The notes under the pieces: model-generated
The model's input: the letters and a program-made list of their open reading frames with translations, nothing else
What the model was told of the DNA's origin: nothing
The model's database searches: none
Shown: positions 41,932 to 50,934 of the stretch, one piece after another
How the letters are laid out: every line of letters begins with the position of its first letter
Numbering within the stretch: position 1 is the stretch's first letter
Made by a program: the position numbers and the translations under genes
Source of the DNA: Oscillospiraceae bacterium
GTDB taxonomy: Bacteria; Bacillota; Clostridia; Oscillospirales; Oscillospiraceae
DNA: 64,000 nt
NCBI GenBank assembly: GCA_017541995.1
Contig: JAFXYD010000040.1
Coordinates: 1-64,000 of the forward strand
Reading direction: 5' to 3'

Positions 41932-42609
41932 ATGATCTATTTGCTGGAGGATGACGACAGCATCCGCAAGCTTGTGGTATACGCGCTGGAGAGCCAGGGC
42001 TACCGGGCGGCGGGCTTCTCGCTTCCCTCCGAATTCTGGGCCGCCATGCAGGAGCGCCTGCCCAAGCTGGTGCTGCTGGACATCATGCTGCCCCAGGAGG
42101 ACGGGCTTTCCGTGCTGCAAAAGCTCCGGGAGAACGAGGCCACGGCGCGGCTGCCCGTCATTATGCTCACCGCCCGCAACACGGAGTACGACAAGGCCTA
42201 CGGCCTGGATCGGGGGGCGGACGACTACATCGCCAAGCCCTTCGGAATGATGGAGCTGGTGGCCCGGGTCCGGGCCCTGCTGCGCCGCACGACGGAGCCT
42301 TCTCCCCTCCGGGAATACCGGGTGGGGATTCTGAGCCTGGATCCCGGCCGCCACGAGGTTCGGGTGGACGGGGCCCCGGTGCAGCTGACCTATAAGGAAT
42401 TCATGCTGCTGAAGCTGCTCATGGAAGGGAAGGGCAGCGTCCTGACCCGCTCCGTGCTGATGGACAAGGTCTGGGATCTCAGCGCCGAGCGGGAAAACCG
42501 CACCCTGGACGTACACATCCGCACCCTGCGGGCCAAGCTGGGGGCCGCCGGACGCTTGATCGAGACCGTCCGGGGGGTGGGCTATCGGATCAACGGAGAG
42601 GCCACATGA
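41932..42609 (+). CDS. OmpR/PhoB-type response regulator (PhoP-like)
   Basis: 225 residues. The receiver domain has acidic residues LLEDDDSIRK, phospho-acceptor LVLLDIMLPQEDG, and Lys in YIAKPFGMMELV. The C-terminal winged helix contains TYKEFMLLKLLME and NRTLDVHIRTLRAKLG. It pairs with the overlapping histidine kinase gene (4-nt overlap). The phosphate role is inferred from the adjacent Na/Pi cotransporter and Pho-box-like repeats. Confidence 0.92.
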   Translation: MIYLLEDDDSIRKLVVYALESQGYRAAGFSLPSEFWAAMQERLPKLVLLDIMLPQEDGLSVLQKLRENEATARLPVIMLTARNTEYDKAYGLDRGADDYIAKPFGMMELVARVRALLRRTTEPSPLREYRVGILSLDPGRHEVRVDGAPVQLTYKEFMLLKLLMEGKGSVLTRSVLMDKVWDLSAERENRTLDVHIRTLRAKLGAAGRLIETVRGVGYRINGEAT

Positions 42610-44267
42610 CGGGGAAAATTTTTCGCTACGCCTTTCTGGTGGGGGTGCTGGCCCTGCTGCTGTGCGCCATGCTGTATTTCGGCCTCCAATACCGCCAGAC
42701 CCTGGACGAGACCTACGACGCCCTGCGCCAGGAGGCGGTCTACGCCGCCCGGGGCATCTCCCTGGAGGGCAGGCGCTATCTGGAGGGCCTGCCCGTGGAA
42801 AAGCGCATCACCTGGATCGACGCCGAGGGAAACGTGCTCTATGACAGCCTTGGCCGGGAGCTGCCCAACCAGGCGGGGCTTCCCGAGGTGGAGGAGGCCA
42901 GAGCCCAGGGCGCCGGCCAGGCCACCCGCCCCTCCGAGAGCGAGGGCTCGGCAAATCTCTACTACGCCTGTCTGCTGGAGGACGGCACGGTGCTGCGGCT
43001 TTCCAGCCCGGTGAGCGCCCTGCGGGAGGCTCTGGTCACCGTGAGCCCGGTGCTCTGGGTCTTTGTCCTGGTGCTGACGGCCTCCGGCGTGCTGGCCTTC
43101 CGGGCGGCCAAGCAGATTCTCAAGCCCGTGAACGAGCTGGATCTGGATCACCTGGGGGAGGCCAGGAGCTATCCGGAGCTGACGCCTCTGATCACCCGGC
43201 TCCAGGAGCAGCGGCTGACCATCCAGGAGCAGATCGAGGAGCTGCATCAGCGGCAGAAGGAATTCTCCGTTCTGACGGAGAATATGACCGAGGGCTTCCT
43301 GCTGCTGGATCGGGAGGGCAGAGTGCTGAGCATCAACGCTGCGGCCCGGCTGCTGCTGCCCCAGGCCGTCATCGGGGAGCAGCTTTCCGAGGACGTGGAC
43401 CTCACCGCCCGGGAGAGCTCCATCCTGGCCCTGGGGGGCAGCAGGGGAGAGGCGGTCTTTTCCCGGGACGAGCACAGCTGGCAGCTGGTGGCAAGCCCCG
43501 TGCGCTCCCGCAGCCGCATCGTGGGCGCGGTTCTGCTGTGGCTGGACGTCACCGAGCGGGAGCAGCGGGAGCGTCTGCGCCAGGAGTTCTCCGCCAACGT
43601 GTCCCATGAGCTGAAAACCCCGCTGACCTCCATCTCCGGCTTTGCCGAGCTGATGGCCCAGGGCACCGTGCCCCCGGACAAGGTGGTGGAGTTCTCCGCC
43701 GAGATCCAGCGCCAGAGCCAGCGGCTGATCACCCTGGTCCAGGACATCATCCGCCTCTCCAGGCTGGACGAGGGGGCCAGGCTCCCGGAGCCGGAGTCCG
43801 TGGACCTGCTGGAGCTGGGAGAGGACGTGCTGGACAGCCTCCGCTCCCTGGCCGAGCAGCAGGGCCTGCGCCTGGAGGCGCAGGGTGAGCGGGTGCGGAT
43901 CCGGGGCGTGTGGCAGCTGCTCAATGAGATGGTCTATAATCTCTGCGACAACGCCATCAAGTACAACCGCCCCGGGGGCAGCGTGTGTCTGAGCACGGGC
44001 CGCCTGGAGGGCTGTCCCTTCCTCCGGGTCAGCGACACCGGCATCGGCATCCCCGAGCAGGAGCAGAGCCGGGTCTTTGAGCGCTTCTACCGGGTGGACA
44101 AGAGCCACAGCAAGCAGATCGGCGGCACCGGCCTGGGCCTGTCCATCGTCAAGCACGGGGCCCAATATCACGGGGCCCGGGTGAGTCTGGAGAGCAAGCC
44201 CGGCGTCGGCACCGCCGTCACGCTGATTTTTCCGAATACCGACCCGCAGCCCGCCGAGGCGGACTGA
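42606..44267 (+). CDS. Sensor histidine kinase (PhoR-like)
   Basis: 553 residues. Two membrane helices (about 8-28 and 138-162) enclose a small extracytoplasmic domain. A PAS-like domain (about 220-310) precedes SANVSHELKTPLTSISGFAE with the phospho-accepting His. The ATPase part has NLCDNAIKYN, DTGIGIP and GGTGLGLSIVKHGAQYHG. PhoR-type order. Convergent with lysR. No clear terminator between them. Confidence 0.93.
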   Translation: MTGKIFRYAFLVGVLALLLCAMLYFGLQYRQTLDETYDALRQEAVYAARGISLEGRRYLEGLPVEKRITWIDAEGNVLYDSLGRELPNQAGLPEVEEARAQGAGQATRPSESEGSANLYYACLLEDGTVLRLSSPVSALREALVTVSPVLWVFVLVLTASGVLAFRAAKQILKPVNELDLDHLGEARSYPELTPLITRLQEQRLTIQEQIEELHQRQKEFSVLTENMTEGFLLLDREGRVLSINAAARLLLPQAVIGEQLSEDVDLTARESSILALGGSRGEAVFSRDEHSWQLVASPVRSRSRIVGAVLLWLDVTEREQRERLRQEFSANVSHELKTPLTSISGFAELMAQGTVPPDKVVEFSAEIQRQSQRLITLVQDIIRLSRLDEGARLPEPESVDLLELGEDVLDSLRSLAEQQGLRLEAQGERVRIRGVWQLLNEMVYNLCDNAIKYNRPGGSVCLSTGRLEGCPFLRVSDTGIGIPEQEQSRVFERFYRVDKSHSKQIGGTGLGLSIVKHGAQYHGARVSLESKPGVGTAVTLIFPNTDPQPAEAD

Positions 44268-44297
44268 ACCGGGTCCCTGGGAGCTCTGGGGCTGTCC

Positions 44298-45197
44298 CTA
44301 TTCGGGGCGGCCGCAGAGCTCTTTCAGATAGTCGTGGAACTGCTGAATCTCCCGCAGCTTCAGACTGGACTGGAGGCAGATGAAGTGGAGGCTGATCCAG
44401 AGCTCCGGCTCCAGGGGCACCGCCTTGACGTGGAAATACGGCGCGAAGGAGGCCGGGCCCATGGCGATGCCCATGCCGTCGCGCACCAGCTGCATGCTGG
44501 TGTCGATGCCGTCTGTGCGGAAGACCCGCTTGACGCTGATGTGGTTCTTCCGCAGGGCGGACTTCATGGAGCGATCCTCCGCCGAGTCCTCCAGGCCGGA
44601 GATCATGGTACAGCCCTGCAGATCCCGGAAGGCCAGGGAGGCGTAGCCCGCCCGGGGATCCGTCTGGCACAGCAGCACGCACTGCCGCTCCCGGATCAGA
44701 GGGGCGGCGTAGATTTCCCCGGCGTCGGACTGGGGCTCGTCCCAGGGCAGCCGGTCCAGGGCCAGATCCAGCTCCCCCTTCCGCAGGGCCTCGGCCATAT
44801 CCCGGCCCGCCTCGGTGACGAAGGTGACCTCAATCTCCGGCTTGGCCTGGAAGTACTCCGCGATCCGGGGGAAGAGATTGTTGGAATAGACCCGGGAGCC
44901 CAGTCCCAGCCGCAGCCGCAGGGGCTGGGGCTTTTCTTTTTGCTGCACGGCCTTGCAGAATTCCGTCCAGCGCTCCGCCACGGGGCCAGCCTGCTCGCAG
45001 AAGAGCTGCCCCTCGGGGGTGAGCTGCAAGCCGTTGGCCGTCCGGGAGAAGAGGGGATAGCCCAGCTCCTCCTCCAGCCGCCGCAGCTGCTGGGACAGCG
45101 CGGACTGGGACAGGTACAGCTTCTGGGCGGCCTGGGAGACGCTGCTGCGGGCCGCAATCTCCAAAACGTATAAAACCTGCTGCATAGTCATAAGCAA
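44298..45197 (-). CDS. LysR-family transcriptional regulator
   Basis: 299 residues. N-terminal winged helix-turn-helix (QQVLYVLEIAARSSVSQAAQ, LYLSQSALSQQLRRLEEELG) and a periplasmic-binding-like effector domain. It is divergent from the ior-ptb-buk cluster with overlapping back-to-back promoters, the usual layout for a LysR activator of the adjacent operon. The effector is unknown; an arylpyruvate or aromatic amino acid is a reasonable guess. Confidence 0.93.
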   Translation of the reverse strand: MLMTMQQVLYVLEIAARSSVSQAAQKLYLSQSALSQQLRRLEEELGYPLFSRTANGLQLTPEGQLFCEQAGPVAERWTEFCKAVQQKEKPQPLRLRLGLGSRVYSNNLFPRIAEYFQAKPEIEVTFVTEAGRDMAEALRKGELDLALDRLPWDEPQSDAGEIYAAPLIRERQCVLLCQTDPRAGYASLAFRDLQGCTMISGLEDSAEDRSMKSALRKNHISVKRVFRTDGIDTSMQLVRDGMGIAMGPASFAPYFHVKAVPLEPELWISLHFICLQSSLKLREIQQFHDYLKELCGRPE

Positions 45198-45249
45198 AAC
45201 CTCTTATCTTTGAATAATTGCCCTGAAAATAAGTAAATCTAATACAGCT

Positions 45250-45293
45250 ATTATAAGTTTAATCTTTACAGTTTGCAAGTATTATTTTATAAT
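45250..45293. promoter_or_regulatory. Overlapping divergent promoters, lysR versus ior operon
   Basis: Rightward: TTTACA (45265-45270), 17 nt, TATAAT (45288-45293). Leftward: TTGCAA (45273-45278), 17 nt, TATAAT (45250-45255 on the plus strand as ATTATA). The two -35 regions interlock, so LysR binding here could repress itself and activate the operon. Confidence 0.75.
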
Positions 45294-45350
45294 ATTTTTG
45301 TTCGTATTAGACAAATACCCGCTTGAATATCAGAAAGGTGGTCATTTACA

Positions 45351-47102
45351 TTGGATCGACAACTGCTTTCCGGCAATGAAGCCATTGCCAGAGGAGCCTA
45401 TGAGGCCGGCGTCAAGGTTTGCTCCGCGTACCCCGGGACTCCCAGCACCGAGATCTTCGAGAACCTGCCCAAGTACAAGGACTCCCTGTACTGCGAGTGG
45501 GCGCCCAACGAGAAGGTCGCCACGGAGGTCGCCTACGGCGCCAGCATTGCCGGCGTGCGCAGCCTCTGCGCCATGAAGCACGTGGGCGTCAACGTGGCTG
45601 CGGACCCCATCTTCACTGCGGCCTACAACGGCGTCAGCGGCGGCTTTGTCATCGTCTCCGCCGACGACCCCAGTATGCACTCCTCTCAGAACGAGCAGGA
45701 CAACCGCTACTACGCCAAGTCCGCCAAGATCGCCATGGTGGAGCCCTCCGATTCCCAGGAATGCCTGGATTTCATGAAGGCCGCCTATGAGATCTCCGAG
45801 CAGTTTGACATGCCCGTGCTCTTCCGTACCACCACCCGCGTGGCCCATTCCAAGAGCATCGTCACCTTCGGCCAGCGGACGGAGCGGGAGGTCCCGCCCT
45901 ACGTCCGCAACACCCGGAAGTACATCTCCGCCCCGGCCAACGCCTACCGCAACCATCCCAAGCTGGAGGAGAATCTGAAGAAGCTGGCGGCCTACGGCTG
46001 CACCAGCCCCCTGAACAGGGTGGAGATGGGCGACGGCAAGATCGGCGTCGTCACCGCCTCCATCGCCTACTACTACGCCAAGGACGCCTTCCCCGAGGGC
46101 AGCTCCTTCCTGAAGCTGGGTCTGACCAACCCCATGCCCATGGATCTGATCCGCGACTTCGCCTCCAAGGTGGAGAAGCTCTACGTCATCGAGGAGCTGG
46201 ACGGCTTCATGGAGGAGCAGATCAAGGCTGCCGGCATCCCCTGCGTGGGCAAGGAGCTCATCGGCAATCTATATGAGCTCAATCCCCAACTTGTGAAGGA
46301 GCGGATCTTCGGCGAGGCCGCCCCCGTCACCGACGTGGGGGTCCAGGCGGTGTCCCGTCCTCCCGCCCTCTGCCCCGGCTGCCCTCACAGAGGCTTCTTC
46401 TATACCATGTCCAAGCACAAGGACTTTGTCATCGCCGGCGACATCGGCTGCTACACTCTGGGCGGCTCCGCCCCCCTCAACGCCCTGGACAGCGTGGTCT
46501 GCATGGGCGGCGGCTTCTCCGTGGCCATGGGTATGGCCAAGGCCTTCGAGGCCGCGGGGGTCACCGACAAGAAGGTCTTCGGCGTGCTGGGCGACTCCAC
46601 CTTCTTCCACAGCGGCATGACCGGCGCCGCGGAGATCATCTACAACGCCGGCAATCTGATCCCCGTGGTGCTGGATAACTCCATCACCGGCATGACCGGC
46701 CACCAGGACAACCCGGGCACCGGCTTCAATCTTCAGGGCGAGATCGCCGAAAAGCTGAAGATCGAGGACATTCTCACGGCCTACGGCTACAAGAAGGTCA
46801 TCATCGTGGATCCCCAGGATCTGAAGGCCATGGAGCAGGCCGTCCAGGACGCCCTGGCCTCCGAGGTCCCCGCCGCCATCATTGCCCGCCGTCCCTGCCT
46901 GCTGATCAAGCGGATTAAGCACGATATCGGCAAGTGCAGCGTGGATCCCAATAAGTGCATCGGCTGCAAGCGCTGTCTGGGCGTGGGATGCCCCGCCGTG
47001 CTTGTGGAATACAAGAAGGCCCGGATCGACCGCAACCAGTGCGTGGGCTGCACCGTCTGCGCGCAGGTCTGCCCGATGGGCGCCATCACCAGAGAGGAGT
47101 AA
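45351..47102 (+). CDS. iorA: Indolepyruvate ferredoxin oxidoreductase, alpha subunit
   Basis: 583 residues from a TTG start (AAAGGTGG site). N-terminal pyrimidine-binding part (QLLSGNEAIARGAYEAGVKV, CSAYPGTPSTEI). The TPP domain has CPGCPHRGFFY, GDIGCYTLG and VLDNSITGMTGHQDNPGTG. Two [4Fe-4S] motifs at the C-terminus (CIGCKRCLGVGCP, CVGCTVCAQVCP). It oxidatively decarboxylates arylpyruvates to aryl-acetyl-CoA with reduced ferredoxin. First gene of the cluster. Confidence 0.95.
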   Translation: MDRQLLSGNEAIARGAYEAGVKVCSAYPGTPSTEIFENLPKYKDSLYCEWAPNEKVATEVAYGASIAGVRSLCAMKHVGVNVAADPIFTAAYNGVSGGFVIVSADDPSMHSSQNEQDNRYYAKSAKIAMVEPSDSQECLDFMKAAYEISEQFDMPVLFRTTTRVAHSKSIVTFGQRTEREVPPYVRNTRKYISAPANAYRNHPKLEENLKKLAAYGCTSPLNRVEMGDGKIGVVTASIAYYYAKDAFPEGSSFLKLGLTNPMPMDLIRDFASKVEKLYVIEELDGFMEEQIKAAGIPCVGKELIGNLYELNPQLVKERIFGEAAPVTDVGVQAVSRPPALCPGCPHRGFFYTMSKHKDFVIAGDIGCYTLGGSAPLNALDSVVCMGGGFSVAMGMAKAFEAAGVTDKKVFGVLGDSTFFHSGMTGAAEIIYNAGNLIPVVLDNSITGMTGHQDNPGTGFNLQGEIAEKLKIEDILTAYGYKKVIIVDPQDLKAMEQAVQDALASEVPAAIIARRPCLLIKRIKHDIGKCSVDPNKCIGCKRCLGVGCPAVLVEYKKARIDRNQCVGCTVCAQVCPMGAITREE

Positions 47103-47108
47103 TCAGCC

Positions 47109-47693
47109 ATGACGAAAACGAAAAGCGCGCTGCTGGTCGGCGTTGGCGGCCAGGGCGCTATCCTCACCGCGAAGGTATTGGTCAACGGTCTCATGCGGGC
47201 CGGTTATGACGTGAAAATGTCCGAGGTCCACGGCATGAGCCAGCGGGGCGGCTCCGTCTCCACCCAGGTCCACTGGGGCGAGAAGGTGAATTCCCCCGTC
47301 ATCGGCAAGGGCGCCGCGGACATCATCGTGGCCTTTGAGAAGATGGAGGCCGTGCGCTATGCCGACTACCTCAAGCCCGACGGCGTGGTGGTCATCAACG
47401 ACTATGAAATGGCCTCCTCCTCCATCGCGGCGGGCCTTGCCAGCTATCCCGAGGGCTGCCTGGAGGCTATGCAGAAGCACTTCACCTGCCACGTGCTCAA
47501 GGCCGGGGAGATCGCCGAGTCCCTGGGCTCCGCCAAGTGCATGAACATCGTCCTCTTCGGCTCCATGGTCAAGGCCCTGGGCATGGACGACGTGGTGGAC
47601 TGGGAGGATGTCATCGCCTCCACGGTGCCCCCCAAGTTCAAGGAGCTGAACCTGAAGGCCTACCGCGCCGGTCACGACGCCGTCAAGGCCTGA
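47109..47693 (+). CDS. iorB: Indolepyruvate ferredoxin oxidoreductase, beta subunit
   Basis: 194 residues. LLVGVGGQGAILTAKVLVNG, SEVHGMSQRGGSVSTQV and FGSMVKALGM are characteristic of the gamma-type domain of 2-oxoacid:ferredoxin oxidoreductases. Forms the IorAB complex with the upstream gene (6-nt gap). Confidence 0.95.
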   Translation: MTKTKSALLVGVGGQGAILTAKVLVNGLMRAGYDVKMSEVHGMSQRGGSVSTQVHWGEKVNSPVIGKGAADIIVAFEKMEAVRYADYLKPDGVVVINDYEMASSSIAAGLASYPEGCLEAMQKHFTCHVLKAGEIAESLGSAKCMNIVLFGSMVKALGMDDVVDWEDVIASTVPPKFKELNLKAYRAGHDAVKA

Positions 47694-47704
47694 GAGGTAT
47701 CGCC

Positions 47705-48601
47705 ATGCTGAAAGATTTCCAGGCGCTGCGGGAGCTGGTGGGGGCCGGAAAGCCCAAGACCGTGGCCGTCGCCTGCGCCCATGACGCCCATACCCTGGAG
47801 GCCGTGCTGCACGCGGCCTCCGAGGGCATCCTCCGTTACCTCCTGGTGGGACACCGGGAGGAGATCCTCCGCATCGGCCGGGAGCTGGGCCACGAGATCG
47901 ACCCCGCCGCCATCCTGGACGCCGACACCGACGAGGAGGCCGCCCGCCTGGCCGTGGAGCTGATCCGGCAGGACAAGGCCGACTTCCTCCAGAAGGGCTA
48001 TATGCAGACCTCCACCATTCTCAAGGCGGTGGTCAACAAGCAGACCGGCATCGGCACCGGCGGCATCATCTCCCACACCGCCTTCATCGAGATCCCCGGC
48101 TATCACAAGCTGCTGGGGGTGGCCGACGGCGGCATGGTGCCCCATCCCGATCTGGAGCAGAAGAAGGGCATTCTCCGCAACGCCGTGGAGGCCTTCCGGG
48201 CCCTGGGCTACGAGCGTCCTCTGGTGGCCGCCGTCTGCGCCGCCGAGACTGTCAGCCCCAAGATCCAGGAGACCGTAGACGCCGCCGCCCTGAAGCAGGC
48301 GGCTCTGGCCGGGGAATTCGGGAACTGCTATGTGGAGGGCCCCATCTCCCTGGATCTGGCCATGGACAGGGCCTCCTGCGAAATCAAGCGCTACGAAAGC
48401 CCCGTCAGCGGCAACACCGACGTGCTGCTGGTGCCCTATATGGCCGTGGGCAACATCTTCGTCAAGGGCCTGCTGCTCTACGCCGGGGCCCGGATGGTGG
48501 GCGTCGTTACCGGCGCCAAGTGCCCCATCGCCCTGAATTCCCGCAGCGCAAGCTTTGAGGAAAAATATTATTCGCTGATGGCCTGCGCCGCCATCAGCTG
48601 A
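47705..48601 (+). CDS. Phosphate acyltransferase (Ptb family)
   Basis: 298 residues from the ATG at 47705. Family stretches include VAVACAHDAHTLEAV, GILRYLLVGHREEI, GIGTGGIISHTAFIEIPGYH and TDVLLVPYMAVGNIFVKGLL. Ptb-type enzymes convert acyl-CoA plus phosphate to acyl-phosphate. In this operon the expected substrates are aryl-acetyl-CoA esters from IorAB, though butyryl- or branched-chain acyl-CoA cannot be excluded from sequence. Confidence 0.9.
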   Translation: MLKDFQALRELVGAGKPKTVAVACAHDAHTLEAVLHAASEGILRYLLVGHREEILRIGRELGHEIDPAAILDADTDEEAARLAVELIRQDKADFLQKGYMQTSTILKAVVNKQTGIGTGGIISHTAFIEIPGYHKLLGVADGGMVPHPDLEQKKGILRNAVEAFRALGYERPLVAAVCAAETVSPKIQETVDAAALKQAALAGEFGNCYVEGPISLDLAMDRASCEIKRYESPVSGNTDVLLVPYMAVGNIFVKGLLLYAGARMVGVVTGAKCPIALNSRSASFEEKYYSLMACAAIS

Positions 48602-48617
48602 GGCTGAGGAGGCTGTT

Positions 48618-49706
48618 ATGTCCTGTCTGCAACTCATCATCAATCCCGGCTCCACCAGCACCAAGCTTGCCGTCTACGACGGGGAGAAGAAGCTGCTGCA
48701 GAGCAGCATCGAGCACAAGCCCGAGGAGCTGCTGCGCTTTGAGAAGATCGGCGACCAGGTGCCCTTCCGGCTGGAGCTGATCCGGGACTTCATGCGGCAG
48801 AACCAGGTCAGAGGAGAGGATCTGTCCGCCGTCATCGGCCGGGGCGGCCTGGTCTTCGGCCTGAAAACCGGGGGCTACGTGGTCAACGACGAGCTCTGCG
48901 AGGCCCTGGTGAACCACGAGTACAGCCAGCCCCACGCCTCCAACCTGGGGGGCCTGCTGGCCCGGGCCGTGGCCGACGAGTATCACATCCCCGCCTACAT
49001 CTACGACGCCGTCACCTCCGGGGAGCTGAGCCCCGTGGCGGAAATCACCGGCATGGAGGACATCCGCCGCCGCAGCTTCTGCCACGTGCTCAACAGCCGG
49101 GCCCAGGCCATCCGCTACGCTGCCTCCATCGGCAAACGCTATGAGGATCTGAATCTGATCGTGGTGCATCTGGGGGGCGGCACCTCCGCCTCCGTTCACA
49201 AGCACGGCTCCATCGTGGACTCCGTGGGGGACGACGACGGCCAGTTCTCTCCCGAGCGCTCCGGCTGCTTCCCCTCCTTGGAGATTGTCCGGCTCTGCTA
49301 CTCCGGCAAGTACACCAAGGCCGAGATGGACAAGAAGATCCGGGGCAAGGGCGGCATGTACGCCCACCTGGGCACCAGCGACTGCCGGGAGATTGAGAAG
49401 ATGATCCGGAACGGCGACAAGCACGCCGATCTGATCTTCCAGGCCCAGGCCTATCAGATCGCCAAGACCATCGGCCTTTTGTCCATCGTGCTCAAGGGGG
49501 ATTGCGACGCCATCATCCTCACCGGCGGCATGGCCCATTCCCAGATGCTCACCGAGCGCATCCGGGACTACGTGAGCTTCCTGGCTCCCGTGGTGGTGAT
49601 GCCCGGGGAAAACGAGATGGAGGCCCTGGCCCAGGGCGGTCTGCGGATCCTGGAGGGCCGGGAGCTGGCCAACGTATATCATTTACCGGAAAGGAAGGAT
49701 TCCTGA
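48618..49706 (+). CDS. buk: Acyl kinase of the butyrate kinase family
   Basis: 362 residues of the ASKHA fold. LIINPGSTSTKLAVYDGEKK at the N-terminus, VIGRGGLVFGLKTGGY, VVHLGGGTSASVHKHGS and IILTGGMAHSQMLTERI are all butyrate-kinase-like. It turns acyl-phosphate plus ADP into free acid and ATP. With Ptb it gives substrate-level phosphorylation. The true substrate here may be arylacetyl-phosphate. The stop overlaps the next start by 1 nt. Confidence 0.92.
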   Translation: MSCLQLIINPGSTSTKLAVYDGEKKLLQSSIEHKPEELLRFEKIGDQVPFRLELIRDFMRQNQVRGEDLSAVIGRGGLVFGLKTGGYVVNDELCEALVNHEYSQPHASNLGGLLARAVADEYHIPAYIYDAVTSGELSPVAEITGMEDIRRRSFCHVLNSRAQAIRYAASIGKRYEDLNLIVVHLGGGTSASVHKHGSIVDSVGDDDGQFSPERSGCFPSLEIVRLCYSGKYTKAEMDKKIRGKGGMYAHLGTSDCREIEKMIRNGDKHADLIFQAQAYQIAKTIGLLSIVLKGDCDAIILTGGMAHSQMLTERIRDYVSFLAPVVVMPGENEMEALAQGGLRILEGRELANVYHLPERKDS

Positions 49707-50902
49707 TGTTCGTAGAAAAGTATCATCAAATGGGCGTGGCCAAGAGCCGCATCCGCGTGCTCTTCGAGTACGGCATGGAGCAGGCGGCCAAGGTGGGCAA
49801 GGAGAACGTCTATGACTTCTCCATCGGCAATCCCTCTGTCCCCGCCCCCCGGAAGGTGACCGAAACCGTCCGGGAGCTGCTGGAGATGGACCCCATCGCC
49901 CTGCACGGCTACACCCCCGCGGGAGGCTGCGCCGAGGCCCGGGAGGCCATTGCCGCCGATCTGAGCAAGCGCACCGGCACCAAGATCCGCCCCGAGAATA
50001 TCTTCTTCACCTGCGGCGCGGCCCCGGCCATGACGGCCTGTATGCAGGCCCTGGCGGTGGAGGGCGCGGAGTTCGTGCTCATCGCCCCCTACTTCTCCGA
50101 GTACCCCGCCTACTGCAACTCCACCGGAGCCAAGTGCGTGGTGGTGCCCCCCGATACCGAGCGCTTCCAGATCCGCTTTGACGAGCTGGAAAAGCGCATC
50201 AACGAGCACACCCAGGCGGTTATCATCAACTCCCCCAACAACCCCTCCGGCGTCATCTATCTGGAGCAGACCCTGCAAAAGCTGGCGGAGATTCTGACCC
50301 GCAAGGGGAAGGAGTTCGGCCATCCCATCTACGTGCTCTCCGACGAGCCCTACCGGGAGCTGACCTACGACGGCCTGGACGCCCCCTACGTCCCCGCCAT
50401 CTATCCCAACACCGTCATCTGCTACTCCTACTCCAAGATCCTCTCCATGCCCGGCGAGCGCATCGGCTACGTCTGCGTGCCCGACTGCTGCGCCGACAGC
50501 GCCGACCTCTACGCCGCCATCGCCGGGGCCTCCCGGGCCATCGGCCACGTCTGCGCTCCCTCCCTGTGGCAGCGGGTGGTGGCCCGCTGCACCGAGCTGC
50601 GACCCGACCTGGAGACCTACGATCACAACCGCGTCACCCTGTATACCGAGCTGAGCAAGCTGGGCTTCCGCTGCGTCAAGCCCCAGGGCGCCTTCTACAT
50701 GATGGTGGAGGCCCCCGACGGCGACTCGCTGGGCTTCTCCGAGCGGGCCAAGGCGCTGAACATTCTGACGGTGCCCTGCGACGGCTTCGGCTGCCCCGGC
50801 TTCAGCCGCTTCTCCACCTGTGTCAGTCCCGCCATGATCCAGCGCAGCCTGCCTGCCTTCCGGAAGCTGGCGGAATCCTACGGCCTGAAGGCCAAGGCCT
50901 AA
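49706..50902 (+). CDS. Pyridoxal-phosphate aminotransferase, class I/II (probable aromatic aminotransferase)
   Basis: 398 residues. DFSIGNPSVPAPRKVTETV, GYTPAGGCAEAREAIA, NSPNNPSGVIYLEQTL, VLSDEPYRELTYDG and the PLP-binding Lys in SYSKILSMPGERIGYV. Fits the first step of the pathway encoded by the cluster: amino acid plus 2-oxoglutarate to the arylpyruvate used by IorAB. Substrate inferred from the neighbours. Confidence 0.9.
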   Translation: MFVEKYHQMGVAKSRIRVLFEYGMEQAAKVGKENVYDFSIGNPSVPAPRKVTETVRELLEMDPIALHGYTPAGGCAEAREAIAADLSKRTGTKIRPENIFFTCGAAPAMTACMQALAVEGAEFVLIAPYFSEYPAYCNSTGAKCVVVPPDTERFQIRFDELEKRINEHTQAVIINSPNNPSGVIYLEQTLQKLAEILTRKGKEFGHPIYVLSDEPYRELTYDGLDAPYVPAIYPNTVICYSYSKILSMPGERIGYVCVPDCCADSADLYAAIAGASRAIGHVCAPSLWQRVVARCTELRPDLETYDHNRVTLYTELSKLGFRCVKPQGAFYMMVEAPDGDSLGFSERAKALNILTVPCDGFGCPGFSRFSTCVSPAMIQRSLPAFRKLAESYGLKAKA

Positions 50903-50934
50903 CGTATTTATAGAACTGGAGGAACAAAGCAATC

